From assembly GCA_900315735.1 (NCBI GenBank), contig ONAD01000012.1, positions 19,150-83,149 on the forward strand: a DNA stretch of 64,000 nucleotides, written 5' to 3'. The first letter of the stretch is position 1; the number at the start of each line of letters is the position of its first letter. The notes beneath the pieces are model-generated. The model was given only the letters and a program-made list of their open reading frames with translations. It was not told the origin of the DNA and did no database searches. The position numbers were made by a program, and so were the translations under genes. Shown one piece after another: positions 27,011 to 36,270 of the stretch. This stretch comes from an uncultured Lachnospiraceae bacterium. GTDB lineage: Bacteria > Bacillota > Clostridia > Lachnospirales > Lachnospiraceae.

Positions 27011-28621
27011 TCAGCCGAGAACTTCTTCCGAATAAAATGACTTTGTCAGAAAATAAACTTCCATTTTTTCTTTCAATTGTTCTATCTTTTCTATTACATA
27101 TTTATTCAATCTCTCGAATTTTTTTGAGTCAAAATCATATTCCATATATGGCCTTATATAATTTCCCTGTTCGCTGAATATATAACCATCAAATCCTGCA
27201 GCAACAACATTTTTAACGCCAAAACGTTGTAACGCATTAAGCAACATCACAAATGAATTATCTATTACCTCAGCATCTTTATCAATCAATGTACTATATT
27301 TAAGTACATAGTCAAAGGTTCCACTTGTTTTTGTTACATTTGATGTGGCAATAATTTCTGTTTTATTATTTTCCTGCGACAACGTAGTTGCTAATTGCAC
27401 ATACCTTTTTGCATTACTTAAAAACAGATAATCTATTGGATATTCCGTATCCAGAAAATTAACTGAAATTATAACCGGATTTTTTTCCTTAATATACTGT
27501 TCAATTTTATCTTTTTCTTTCGCTATACTCTTTCCTGGGCCAAGTAATAAAATTGATTGACTTGCAATTTGTTCTTTCAGCCTCTGACAGTCTTTTTTAT
27601 CATCGATATCTATCATCTGATAGTTTCTATAAAGTTCTTCTATATATTTCTGGTCATATAATAATTTTTTTTCACCCTCCAGCTTCCCTAATATCTCATT
27701 AATTGATTTTACAGACAATGTCTTCTTATCCATTAAATATGAGACGTAATTAGGATGACAATCATTAGAAGCTGCCAAATAAAAGAACATATTATATCCC
27801 CATGTCGCCGGCGAATAAAAATCCATTATATTAGAATCAATTGCTTCCAAAAACTGACTTATATTATAGTTCTTTCCAAGATTATCATTCATATACATTG
27901 CAATAAGTTCAATCGGTGCATTTCCTGCACTTTTTCCCATTCCATAAATCGTTCCATCCACCAAAAGCATTCTGTCCGTCACCTGAGACATCATTGTAAT
28001 ACAATTTGCATAACCCATTTGGAAATTATTATGTGCATGATATCCCAATCCTATCTGTGGGTTCAAATTTTTATCCAGCAATTCAAAAAAATGTTTTAAA
28101 TTATTCTGATGCATCAATCCATATGTGTCTACCATTGAAACAGCATAAGGATTTACTTCATTTGCCAGTCTGACTAGATCCAGCATTTCTTCATCCGAAT
28201 AACTCGTAACTGAAACAAGCTGTGCAAAAACTTTATATCCTTTTTCCTTAAGTTTTCCACAATATTCAAGAGCCTCTTTACGTAAATGCTTTTTAAAAAT
28301 AACACGGATTGCATCAAGATACGAATCCTTGCAGTCTTGAATATTATCTAAAGTACAGGTACCATAATCAATCATTCCAACAACACAAGCCTGCTTGCGA
28401 TCCAATTTACCATAAATTTTTTTAACTGATTCTGTATCCGGCATAATACTTCTATCCATATCAAATGGACGCCTGTCATCCAAAAAGCCCACCTCAATAT
28501 AGTCCACATTTGAATCAACTAATCGTTCAAATATACTAACAATATTATTATGTCCAAATTTCCAATCATTCACATAACCGCCATCACGTAATGTGCAATC
28601 CAGAAGTTTTATTTCTCCCAT
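27011..28621 (-). CDS. DRE-TIM aldolase-family protein with an added C-terminal domain
   Basis: Residues 1-300 are a DRE-TIM barrel of the 4-hydroxy-2-oxovalerate aldolase/HMG-CoA lyase type: LLDCTLRDGGYVNDW with the catalytic Arg-Asp at 12-13, metal ligands GYHAHNNF at 194-201 and GMGKSAGNAPIEL. Relatives cleave or form C-C bonds using pyruvate or acetyl units. The last 190 residues are an added alpha/beta domain with LLGPGKSI and AAGFDGYIFSE, vaguely like DUF115 or sialyltransferase-like folds. The gene begins at the base next to the rfbG stop, so it is part of the CDP-sugar pathway. The barrel call is secure, the C-terminal domain is not. Confidence 0.82.
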   Translation of the reverse strand: MGEIKLLDCTLRDGGYVNDWKFGHNNIVSIFERLVDSNVDYIEVGFLDDRRPFDMDRSIMPDTESVKKIYGKLDRKQACVVGMIDYGTCTLDNIQDCKDSYLDAIRVIFKKHLRKEALEYCGKLKEKGYKVFAQLVSVTSYSDEEMLDLVRLANEVNPYAVSMVDTYGLMHQNNLKHFFELLDKNLNPQIGLGYHAHNNFQMGYANCITMMSQVTDRMLLVDGTIYGMGKSAGNAPIELIAMYMNDNLGKNYNISQFLEAIDSNIMDFYSPATWGYNMFFYLAASNDCHPNYVSYLMDKKTLSVKSINEILGKLEGEKKLLYDQKYIEELYRNYQMIDIDDKKDCQRLKEQIASQSILLLGPGKSIAKEKDKIEQYIKEKNPVIISVNFLDTEYPIDYLFLSNAKRYVQLATTLSQENNKTEIIATSNVTKTSGTFDYVLKYSTLIDKDAEVIDNSFVMLLNALQRFGVKNVVAAGFDGYIFSEQGNYIRPYMEYDFDSKKFERLNKYVIEKIEQLKEKMEVYFLTKSFYSEEVLG

Positions 28622-29683
28622 TTATTTACATTTCCTTTCTCTTTTAAAAAATTCTTTTATCTGCCGTTTCATTTCTGCACATACATCGTCATTATTTAAC
28701 CAGACTTTTGTCCATTCTACAGTTTTTTCTATTGTCACATCGATATGCCATACTGGACGCCACCCAAATGTTCTTTTTATTTTAGAGCAATCCAGTTTCA
28801 AAAAGCTTGCTTCATGAGGCCCGCCGTCATGCTTATTAATCCACGACAAACCTTCTCCCCATTTATAGCAAAATAAATCCACAAGTTCCCCTGTAGTCAC
28901 GCAATCGCAATCATCTGGTCCCACATTATAGAATCCAGCATATTTTTTATCCTCATATTGTTTCTCCGCAATCATAAGATACATTGCCAATGGTTCTAGC
29001 ACATGCTGATACGGTCTGGTAGAGTATGGATTACGCACAATAATATTTTCTCCTTTTTGCGCTGCTCTTACACAATCCGGTATAATTCTGTCATTAGCGA
29101 AATCACCACCACCGATTACGTTTCCTGCTCTAGCTGTAGAAACGGCAACATCCATATCATTGTAAAAAGAATTAATATAACTATGGGTAACTAATTCAGA
29201 ACACGACTTACTATTAGAGTATGGGTCATAACCATCCAAAGGTTCATTCTCACGATATCCCCATTCCCATTCTTTGTTTTCATACACCTTATCTGTTGTG
29301 ATATTCAAGAATGACTTAACACATGGATTTAACCGGACGCACTCGCATATGTTTACAGTTCCCATTACATTAGTCTCATATGTATATACCGGGTCTTTAT
29401 AAGAATCTCTCACGATTGGCTGCGCTGCCAGATGAAACACGATTTCAGGTTGTGTTTTTTCAAACACCTCCATCAATTTCTTTCTATCTCTTATATCTCC
29501 GATAACCGACTCTATATCATTCTCCACATGACTAATAGTAAATAAGTTTGGCTCTGTCGGTGGTTCTAACGAAAAACCGGTCACAACAGCTCCTGCCTCT
29601 GCAAGTATCTTGCAGAGCCAGGACCCTTTAAAACCTGTGTGACCGGTAACTAATACTTTTTTATTCTTATAAAATTCTAACAT
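28622..29683 (-). CDS. rfbG: CDP-glucose 4,6-dehydratase
   Basis: This enzyme converts CDP-glucose to CDP-4-keto-6-deoxyglucose. From the ATG at 29683 the protein has 353 residues and begins MLEFYKNKKVLVTGHTGFKGSW, the distinctive RfbG glycine motif. NITTDKVYEN, YSNSKSCSE (active-site YxxxK) and ARAGNVIGGGDF also match. A longer open frame upstream overlaps rfbF and encodes a low-quality basic stretch, so it is rejected. It follows rfbF by 49 bases, the standard gene order for CDP-sugar pathways. Confidence 0.95.
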   Translation of the reverse strand: MLEFYKNKKVLVTGHTGFKGSWLCKILAEAGAVVTGFSLEPPTEPNLFTISHVENDIESVIGDIRDRKKLMEVFEKTQPEIVFHLAAQPIVRDSYKDPVYTYETNVMGTVNICECVRLNPCVKSFLNITTDKVYENKEWEWGYRENEPLDGYDPYSNSKSCSELVTHSYINSFYNDMDVAVSTARAGNVIGGGDFANDRIIPDCVRAAQKGENIIVRNPYSTRPYQHVLEPLAMYLMIAEKQYEDKKYAGFYNVGPDDCDCVTTGELVDLFCYKWGEGLSWINKHDGGPHEASFLKLDCSKIKRTFGWRPVWHIDVTIEKTVEWTKVWLNNDDVCAEMKRQIKEFFKRERKCK

Positions 29684-29732
29684 AATATTTTCTATCCGGT
29701 TATGCCCGAAATTTCCCTTCCTGTATTTAGAG

Positions 29733-30506
29733 TTACCACTTCTTCCATGGTGCTTTCCCTGCTTTCCACAAGTGTTCCAGCATGTCTTTTTCACGTTTTG
29801 TATCCATACATTGCCAATATCCTTTATGTGAATACGACATTAACTGACCCTCGGCAGCAAGTTTCTCCAGAGGTTCACGTTCAAACACAGTACTATCATC
29901 TTTAATATAGTTAAAGATTTCTGGTTCAAGTACCATATATCCTGCATTAATTGGTGTACCATCATTTGCATTCTTTTCTCGAAACGACCTGACGCTATTA
30001 TCTTCTTCTATATTAAGAACACCCTTTTCCTGTTCTAATAAAATAGAGGTAAGGGTTGCTATTTTACCATGAGATTTATGAAAATTCACCAGTTCTTTAA
30101 TATCCACATCACACACACCATCTCCATAAGTCATCATAAACGTTTCATTTCCAATATATGGCTGAATTCTTTTTATTCTACCACCTGTCATAGTATTCAG
30201 TCCGGTATCCACAACAGTAACCTTCCATGGTTCTGAATGCTGATTATGAACTATCATCTTATTTTCTTGTGTGAAATCAAATGTAACATCTGAAGTATGC
30301 AGGAAATAATCTGCAAACCATTCTTTTATCATATGCTGTCTATACCCAGCACAAATCACAAATTCATTATAACCATAGTAGGAATATTCTTTCATAATAT
30401 GCCATAAAATTGGCTTATCCCCAATTTCTATCATTGGCTTGGGCTTAAATTCTGATTCTTCTGAAATTCTGGTTCCCAGCCCACCTGCTAATATAACAAC
30501 TTTCAT
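29733..30506 (-). CDS. rfbF: Glucose-1-phosphate cytidylyltransferase
   Basis: This enzyme makes CDP-glucose from CTP and glucose-1-phosphate and commits carbon to the CDP-sugar branch. From the ATG at 30506 it has 257 residues and begins MKVVILAGGLGTRISEESE, with KPKPMIEIGDKPILWHIMK, YGDGVCDVDI and NAGYMVLEPEIF as in RfbF/DdhA. A GAGG nine bases upstream supports this start; the frame stays open 29 codons further up into the promoter. It is the first gene of a twelve-gene operon. No rfbH/ddhC dehydrase follows, so the usual 3,6-dideoxyhexose route is not complete here. Confidence 0.95.
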   Translation of the reverse strand: MKVVILAGGLGTRISEESEFKPKPMIEIGDKPILWHIMKEYSYYGYNEFVICAGYRQHMIKEWFADYFLHTSDVTFDFTQENKMIVHNQHSEPWKVTVVDTGLNTMTGGRIKRIQPYIGNETFMMTYGDGVCDVDIKELVNFHKSHGKIATLTSILLEQEKGVLNIEEDNSVRSFREKNANDGTPINAGYMVLEPEIFNYIKDDSTVFEREPLEKLAAEGQLMSYSHKGYWQCMDTKREKDMLEHLWKAGKAPWKKW

Positions 30507-30558
30507 CCTATGTATCCTCACTTTTCTATCATTATATAAAGTAATCTCCATAAATATT

Positions 30559-30587
30559 ATTCTACCAAAATTGTCGTATGCTGTCAA
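30559..30587 (-). promoter_or_regulatory. Strong sigma-A promoter of the CDP-sugar operon
   Basis: On the minus strand TTGACA (30582-30587) is a perfect -35 box. A 17-base spacer separates it from TAGAAT (30559-30564). Transcription should start near 30552, leaving about 45 bases of leader before rfbF. A 6-bp inverted repeat, TAACTC-CCAA-GAGTTA at 30604-30619, lies just upstream and could be an operator. Confidence 0.75.
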
Positions 30588-30688
30588 TTCCACGGTAACC
30601 TTGTAACTCCCAAGAGTTATTTGCTACCATATCTTGTTACTAACCTGCAGAGTCTACCATCAACTGTCTCTTCGAATAATATGATAGT

Positions 30689-30734
30689 AAAAAGCAGAAA
30701 GACTTTTCTCATAGGATAAATCTTTCTGCTTTTT
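30689..30734 (-). terminator. Rho-independent terminator after rfbB
   Basis: A perfect 14-bp stem pairs 30689-30702 with 30721-30734 around an 18-base loop. On the minus strand it is followed by a run of Ts, as expected for a terminator downstream of rfbB. The T-rich ends on both sides mean it could also act in the other direction. It separates rfbB from the rfbF promoter. Confidence 0.85.
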
Positions 30735-30766
30735 ATTATTTCAATTATTAACTTATTTATTACAGC

Positions 30767-31852
30767 CTATTTGTCTTTATACATATCTGCATAATATTTC
30801 TGGTAGTCACCACTGGTTACATTGTTCATCCAGTCTTCATGCTCAAGATACCATGCAATTGTCTTCTTGATACCATCTTTGAACATGGTCTCCGGCTCCC
30901 AGCCAATCTCAGCTTTGATTTTGTCCGGAGCGATTGCATAACGTCTGTCATGTCCTTTACGGTCTTCTACGTAAGTGATTAAATCTTTGCTTACATTTGC
31001 TTTTCTTGGATCATCATCCGGAAGAATCTCCTGTAAAGTTTCAATAATGATGTTGATAATTTCGATATTACGCTTCTCATTGTGTCCACCGATGTTATAA
31101 GTCTGTCCAAGACGTCCCTGCTCCTGAACCATATCGATTCCCTTTGCATGGTCATCTACATATAACCAGTCACGGATGTTCATTCCATCACCATATACCG
31201 GGAGTTTCTTTCCGTGTAAAGCATTGTTGATGATTAACGGAATCAGTTTCTCCGGGAACTGGTAAGGTCCGTAGTTATTGGATGTATTGGTAATATTTGC
31301 CGGGAAATGATAAGTATCAATATAAGATTTTACTAACATATCAGAAGATGCCTTACTTGCAGAGTATGGGCTGTGTGGCTGATATGGTGTTGTCTCATAG
31401 AAGAAGCTCTTTCCATCATCCGGAAGGGAACCATATACTTCGTCTGTGGATACGTGAAGGAATTTCTTACCTTCCTTGAAGCTTCCATCCGGAAGTTCCC
31501 ATGCTTCTTTTGCACAGTTTAACATAACTGCAGTACCCATTACATTGGTATGAACGAATACTTCAGGGTTTTTGATACTACGGTCAACATGACTCTCTGC
31601 CGCGAAATGTACCACGCGGTCAATGTCATTTTCTGCAAACACTTTGCGGATTGCTTCTTTGTCTGTAATATCTGCTTTTACAAATGTATAGTTGTCTCTG
31701 TTCTCGATGTCTTTTAAATTTTCCAAGTTTCCTGCATAAGTTAATGCGTCTACATTGATAATACGAATCTCATTGTCGTATTTACGAAACATGTAGTGAA
31801 TGTAGTTTGAACCAATAAATCCGGCTCCTCCAGTTACTAAATAAGTTCTCAT
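30767..31852 (-). CDS. rfbB: dTDP-glucose 4,6-dehydratase
   Basis: The second enzyme of the dTDP-L-rhamnose pathway, forming dTDP-4-dehydro-6-deoxyglucose with bound NAD. The 361 residues show VTGGAGFIGSN, HFAAESHVDRS, STDEVYGSLP, active-site YSASK and NNYGPYQFPEKLIPL. GGAGG precedes the ATG. It has its own promoter (31884-31913) and terminator (30689-30734), so it seems to be a single-gene unit between the cda/glmM run and the CDP-sugar operon. The sequence is a typical RmlB from end to end. Confidence 0.97.
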   Translation of the reverse strand: MRTYLVTGGAGFIGSNYIHYMFRKYDNEIRIINVDALTYAGNLENLKDIENRDNYTFVKADITDKEAIRKVFAENDIDRVVHFAAESHVDRSIKNPEVFVHTNVMGTAVMLNCAKEAWELPDGSFKEGKKFLHVSTDEVYGSLPDDGKSFFYETTPYQPHSPYSASKASSDMLVKSYIDTYHFPANITNTSNNYGPYQFPEKLIPLIINNALHGKKLPVYGDGMNIRDWLYVDDHAKGIDMVQEQGRLGQTYNIGGHNEKRNIEIINIIIETLQEILPDDDPRKANVSKDLITYVEDRKGHDRRYAIAPDKIKAEIGWEPETMFKDGIKKTIAWYLEHEDWMNNVTSGDYQKYYADMYKDK

Positions 31853-31883
31853 CTTATTCTCCTCCTGATTTAAAAATCGTTTT

Positions 31884-31913
31884 ATTATGGCACAGTCCTC
31901 ATTTGTTTGTCAA
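31884..31913 (-). promoter_or_regulatory. Sigma-A promoter of rfbB
   Basis: On the minus strand a perfect TTGACA (31908-31913) is followed after 18 bases by CATAAT (31884-31889). It lies in the 105-base gap between the GT2 stop and the rfbB start, with transcription predicted to begin near 31877. Confidence 0.7.
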
Positions 31914-31957
31914 CTTTTTAGAAGTTTGTGCACATTTTTGTACATAATTTAACAGCT

Positions 31958-32899
31958 CTATTCTTTATCCAGTCTTTTCTTTCTCTCTTCGATTGCCTGC
32001 AGTTCCATTTCAAAATCCTGCCGGTTCTTCTGTCCAATGGTCTGCAGGATAAGTCCCGAGAAGAATGCCTGGGTTGCTGCCAATATCGTAAAACAGCAAG
32101 CAAATAAAGTCGGGAAGTTCGGCACCATTCCGGTCTTTGCATATACTACCAATACCGGTATCAGGAAACCAACTCCAAGAGCAGCCAGTATAAATGCAAT
32201 AATGCCAAAGAATGACATTGGCTTATAGGTCCGGTACAGTCTTGCAATGGTACGCAGTACCTTAAATCCATCTGAATAGGTATTCAGCTTGGATACACTT
32301 CCCTCCGGTCTGTCACGGTACTCAATAATCACATTGTCTACCTGCATATTCTTATCTGCTGCATGAATGCTCATTTCTGTTTCAATTTCAAATCCCTTGG
32401 ATAATACCGGGAATGATTTTACAAACTGATAACTGAACGCACGATAACCTGTCATAATATCTTTAATATCCGTGTGGAAGAAAAGATTGATAGATTTACG
32501 CACCAGGGAATTACCAAAATTGTGGAATGGTCTGGTATTTTCCTGGAAATAAGTAGAAGAAAGTCTGTCTCCTACTACCATGTCTGCTCCATGCTCTAGC
32601 ACCTGTTTAATCATCTCCGGTGCTGATTCTGCCGGATAGGTATCATCTCCATCTGTCATGATATAACATTCCGCATCAATTTCACGGAACATTCTTCGAA
32701 TAACATTTCCTTTTCCCTGCTGATATTCATAACGTACGACCGCACCGGCACTTCTTGCGAGCTCGTCCGTTCCATCATTGGAATTATTATCATATACATA
32801 AATAACAGCTTCCGGAATTACCCGTTTAAAATCCTCTACTACCTTTACGATTGTTTTACTCTCGTTATAGCAGGGAATCAATACTGCAATTTTATCCAT
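31958..32899 (-). CDS. GT2 glycosyltransferase with C-terminal membrane helices
   Basis: From the ATG at 32899 (AAGGGGGC just upstream) the protein has 313 residues. The GT2 core shows IAVLIPCYNESKTI, YDNNSNDGTDELA and the metal-binding TDGDDTYP, and two helices lie at about 222-285. The layout matches DPM1-like polyprenyl-phosphate glycosyltransferases, which load a sugar on a lipid carrier for later use outside the membrane. It follows another GT2 gene by 16 bases and ends the run that begins with cdaA's neighbours. An in-frame ATG ten codons upstream lacks its own site. Donor sugar unknown. Confidence 0.88.
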   Translation of the reverse strand: MDKIAVLIPCYNESKTIVKVVEDFKRVIPEAVIYVYDNNSNDGTDELARSAGAVVRYEYQQGKGNVIRRMFREIDAECYIMTDGDDTYPAESAPEMIKQVLEHGADMVVGDRLSSTYFQENTRPFHNFGNSLVRKSINLFFHTDIKDIMTGYRAFSYQFVKSFPVLSKGFEIETEMSIHAADKNMQVDNVIIEYRDRPEGSVSKLNTYSDGFKVLRTIARLYRTYKPMSFFGIIAFILAALGVGFLIPVLVVYAKTGMVPNFPTLFACCFTILAATQAFFSGLILQTIGQKNRQDFEMELQAIEERKKRLDKE

Positions 32900-32915
32900 T
32901 TTAGCCCCCTTTCGC

Positions 32916-33746
32916 TTATTTATGCACAAACAGTTTCAGATATACAGATGCCGCAAAACAGCGGAACTTGCGAATCATAACACTGCGTCTGATATCTTTC
33001 GGTGTCAGTTTCAAGCGTTCTTTGTTTTTCTCCAGTAAATGCAGATGTTCCTCTACATATACTTTTGTTTTTTCCTTGTTGCCCCCCATAACTTCTCCGG
33101 TATTTGAACCTTTTCGCACACGGAAGAAATTCAGTGGTTCGTGTATGATATAAACATCGCCTTCACATGCCAGGGAAACAAAGAAATCATAGTCTAAGAT
33201 ATAGGTATAATCTGTATCAAATCCTCCGATTTTCTCTGCCACATCTCTCCGGAAAGTATTTGCCTGTGGTGCTCCGAAATAATCCTGTGAAAAGAAGCCC
33301 TTCCGGCAGATTTCTTTTCCATCTACCAGTCCGCTCTTCTTATAGCGTTTATAAAAGCCTTTTCCTTTTCCATTTAAATCAATCAGCTTGGTATCACTTT
33401 CTGCAATCACTGCTGTAGGATTTGCCTCTAAAGCATCTACTTCCCGCTTCAATGCATCCGGTGATAAAATATCATCTGCACAGACAAGCTTTGCATATTT
33501 ACCGGTGCATAAGGAAAGACAGCGGTTCCAGTTTCCTGACATTCCAAGATTCTTATCATTATGATAAAGCTTAATCCTCTCATCCCCGATTTCCTGAATC
33601 AGTTCATAAGTATTATCTTTTGAATTATCATCCACAATTACAAGCTCTATATTCTGATATGTCTGATTTAGAATTGAATCAATCGTATCTTTAATGTATT
33701 CCGCATTATTATATGCCGGAATACATACGCTTACTAATGGTTCCAT
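32916..33746 (-). CDS. GT2 glycosyltransferase
   Basis: A 276-residue soluble GT2 enzyme: VSVCIPAYNNAEYIKDTIDSIL at the N-terminus, VDDNSKDNT, then KLVCADDIL as the DxD-like motif and FDTDYTYILDYDFFV in the acceptor region. The length is normal for rhamnosyl- or galactosyl-type transferases of surface polysaccharides. It lies 11 bases after rfbD, so a role in rhamnose polymer assembly is plausible. The specific linkage is not predictable. Confidence 0.88.
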   Translation of the reverse strand: MEPLVSVCIPAYNNAEYIKDTIDSILNQTYQNIELVIVDDNSKDNTYELIQEIGDERIKLYHNDKNLGMSGNWNRCLSLCTGKYAKLVCADDILSPDALKREVDALEANPTAVIAESDTKLIDLNGKGKGFYKRYKKSGLVDGKEICRKGFFSQDYFGAPQANTFRRDVAEKIGGFDTDYTYILDYDFFVSLACEGDVYIIHEPLNFFRVRKGSNTGEVMGGNKEKTKVYVEEHLHLLEKNKERLKLTPKDIRRSVMIRKFRCFAASVYLKLFVHK

Positions 33747-33757
33747 TTTTTCACCTA

Positions 33758-34633
33758 TTATCCCAACAGTTCTTTCATATAGACATCCAGTGCATCCTGC
33801 CAGTCTGCCATTACAAAGTCACTGGTAAGCTTAATCATATAATCCTCCAAGATAGAGTATGCCGGTCTGTTAGCGGATGCCGGATTCATCTCTTTGTACT
33901 GCTTACTGGTTACATGATTTACTTTTACATTCTTTCCTGCTCTTTTGAAGATTGCTTCTGCGAAATCTGCCCAGTTGGTATCTCCTTCACAGGTTGCATG
34001 GAAGGTTCCATAATTCTCTGTGCCTTCCAGATAATGAATCATTTTTGCTAATTCCACTGCGCTGGTAGGTGTTCCCACCTGGTCACAGACTACATTTAAT
34101 TCATCATGGTTCTCTGCCAATGCCAGCATTGTCTTGACAAAGTTCTTTCCATCTCCATAAAGCCATGCTGTTCTTAAGATAAAATGTTTCTTTGCAAATT
34201 CCTTTACAAAGTTTTCACCCTCTAACTTGGTCTTTCCATAAGCACTTACCGGATTTGGTGCATCAAACTCTGTATATGGTCTTGTCCCATTTCCTTCAAA
34301 AACATAATCCGTAGATACATGAATCATTTTTGCATCTGCTTCGGTTGCTGCAATACTTAAGTTTCTTGGCCCGATTGCATTAATCTTATATGCAAGATCC
34401 CACTGTTCCTCACACTTGTCTACATTGGTATGTGCGGCGCAGTTGATGATAACATCCGGTTTCTCTGCACGTACCAGCTTCAGTACTGCATCTACATCAG
34501 TAATATCAAGAGAGACAACTCCTTCTCCTTCTACTACATCTGTGTTGATAAATTCCACATCACTTGCTGCATATTCCTTGCGAATTGCTCTTCCTAACTG
34601 TCCATTACATCCAGTTACCAGTATTTTTTTCAT
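33758..34633 (-). CDS. rfbD: dTDP-4-dehydrorhamnose reductase
   Basis: The last enzyme of dTDP-L-rhamnose synthesis, using NAD(P)H to reduce C4. The 291 residues show VTGCNGQLGRAI, NCAAHTNVDKCEEQ, STDYVFEGNGTRPYTEFD and active-site YGKTK, all typical of RmlD. It is transcribed three bases after the HPr gene and so belongs to the cdaA-cdaR-glmM run rather than to the rfbA/rfbC unit. The four rhamnose genes of the window are thus under at least three different promoters. Confidence 0.96.
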   Translation of the reverse strand: MKKILVTGCNGQLGRAIRKEYAASDVEFINTDVVEGEGVVSLDITDVDAVLKLVRAEKPDVIINCAAHTNVDKCEEQWDLAYKINAIGPRNLSIAATEADAKMIHVSTDYVFEGNGTRPYTEFDAPNPVSAYGKTKLEGENFVKEFAKKHFILRTAWLYGDGKNFVKTMLALAENHDELNVVCDQVGTPTSAVELAKMIHYLEGTENYGTFHATCEGDTNWADFAEAIFKRAGKNVKVNHVTSKQYKEMNPASANRPAYSILEDYMIKLTSDFVMADWQDALDVYMKELLG

Positions 34634-34636
34634 CTT

Positions 34637-34900
34637 TTATTCTCCTAATCCACTTTCTACGGCTTCTACCATTGCCTTTAATGCTTCGTCCTCATCATCA
34701 CCTTCGCAGACGAATTCGATTTCATCTCCAAATTTGATGCATGCGCCCAGTACGCTTAAAACACTTTTGGCATTAGCGGTATTTCCGCGATAATGAAATG
34801 TTACTAACGATTTATACTGCATTGCTTCCTTGCAGAGTATTCCTGCCGGACGCAAATGTAATCCTGTTGGATTCTTTATTTTAACTTTCTGACTTACCAT
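34637..34900 (-). CDS. HPr-family phosphocarrier protein
   Basis: The 87-residue protein has both regulatory residues of Gram-positive HPr: His15 in GLHLRPAG, phosphorylated by enzyme I, and Ser46 in NAKSVLSVLG, the target of HPr kinase. It can therefore serve in the sugar phosphotransferase system and in carbon catabolite control through CcpA. GAGGGG precedes the ATG. No ptsI is nearby. The gene sits between glmM and rfbD, 17 bases after glmM, which may tie its level to wall precursor synthesis. Whether it is the main HPr of the cell or a paralogue cannot be told from this window. Confidence 0.93.
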   Translation of the reverse strand: MVSQKVKIKNPTGLHLRPAGILCKEAMQYKSLVTFHYRGNTANAKSVLSVLGACIKFGDEIEFVCEGDDEDEALKAMVEAVESGLGE

Positions 34901-34917
34901 TTCTATTCCCCTCCTGA

Positions 34918-36267
34918 TTACAGCATTGTGTTGGTAATTAATTCAGCCAGCTTCTGTGCTTCTTCTTCAATCTCGCTCTGGTTCTTTCCCTCAATCATAA
35001 CTCTTACCAGCGGCTCGGTTCCGGATGGACGAATCAGTACCCTTCCTTCCCCATTGAATTTCTCTTCCAATGCCTTGATTGCCTCTGCAATCTCAGTATA
35101 TTCCATGAATTTTTCTTTCTTGTGATTCGGCACTTTGGCATTCACAAGTGCCTGCGGCAATACTTCCATCACCTCTGCCAGCTCAGATAATTTCCTGCCG
35201 GTTTCCTTCATTACCTGTAATAAATGAAGTCCGGAAAGAAGTCCGTCACCGGTTGTATTATCATCTAAAAATATAATATGTCCGGACTGCTCACCCCCGA
35301 TATTATAGCCATTCTCCAGCATATTTTCAAGGACATATCTGTCTCCGACCTTGGTTTTCTCTACATGGATGCCTTCCCGCTCTCCCATCAGACTGAAGCC
35401 AAGATTGGTCATAACGGTTACTACAATGGTATTTTTCTTTAAAGTTCCTTTTTTCTTCATATGGCATCCACAGATTGCCATAAGCTGGTCGCCATCCACC
35501 AGGTTACCTTTTTCATCTACCGCAAGCATACGGTCAGCATCGCCATCAAATGCAAGGCCAACGTCTGCTTTTTCATAAACAACCCTTGCCTGAAGTTCTT
35601 CCATATGGGTGGAACCGCAGTTGGCATTGATATTGGTTCCATCCGGCTTCGTATGGATAGCAACCAGATCTGCACCCAGGTCTTTTAATGTCTTAACCGA
35701 TGTATAGTAGGATGCACCCTCTGCACAGTCTATCACAATCTTCATACCGGTCAAATCAACCGGCACACATTTCTTCATGAATTTCACATATTCATCACGC
35801 AAATCAAAACGATAGTCAATTCTTCCCACACCGGATCCAATTGGCAGTACAACATCTTTCATATTATTGCGGATCAGCTCTTCGATTTCATCTTCCAACG
35901 CATCAGAAAGCTTATATCCGTCTCCATTAAAGAATTTGATTCCGTTAAATTCCATCGGATTATGGGATGCGGAAATCACAACGCCTGCATCTACTTTATG
36001 TTTTCTGGTCAGATAGGCAATCGCCGGTGTCGGCATTACCCCTACATAGATTGCATTGGCTCCTACAGAACAGATTCCTGCCATCAGTGCATTGGCAAGC
36101 ATTCCACCTGAAATTCTTGTATCACATCCTACAATTAATGTCGGCTGATGTTCCTGCTCTTTCGTCAGCACATAGGCACCTGCCTGCCCAAGCTTTGTTG
36201 CCAGTTCAATGGTCAGCTCCGCTCCTGCAATACCTCTTACACCATCTGTTCCAAACATTCTGCTCAT
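34918..36267 (-). CDS. glmM: Phosphoglucosamine mutase
   Basis: The enzyme interconverts glucosamine-6-phosphate and glucosamine-1-phosphate on the way to UDP-GlcNAc and peptidoglycan. The 449 residues match GlmM throughout: [12 protein letters not shown], the phosphoserine loop VVISASHNP with Ser101, the metal loop [11 protein letters not shown], and the C-terminal [15 protein letters not shown]. It follows cdaR by three bases in the widely conserved cdaA-cdaR-glmM order. In other Firmicutes GlmM and CdaA bind one another, with GlmM restraining c-di-AMP synthesis. Confidence 0.97.
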   Translation of the reverse strand: MSRMFGTDGVRGIAGAELTIELATKLGQAGAYVLTKEQEHQPTLIVGCDTRISGGMLANALMAGICSVGANAIYVGVMPTPAIAYLTRKHKVDAGVVISASHNPMEFNGIKFFNGDGYKLSDALEDEIEELIRNNMKDVVLPIGSGVGRIDYRFDLRDEYVKFMKKCVPVDLTGMKIVIDCAEGASYYTSVKTLKDLGADLVAIHTKPDGTNINANCGSTHMEELQARVVYEKADVGLAFDGDADRMLAVDEKGNLVDGDQLMAICGCHMKKKGTLKKNTIVVTVMTNLGFSLMGEREGIHVEKTKVGDRYVLENMLENGYNIGGEQSGHIIFLDDNTTGDGLLSGLHLLQVMKETGRKLSELAEVMEVLPQALVNAKVPNHKKEKFMEYTEIAEAIKALEEKFNGEGRVLIRPSGTEPLVRVMIEGKNQSEIEEEAQKLAELITNTML

Positions 36268-36270
36268 TTT

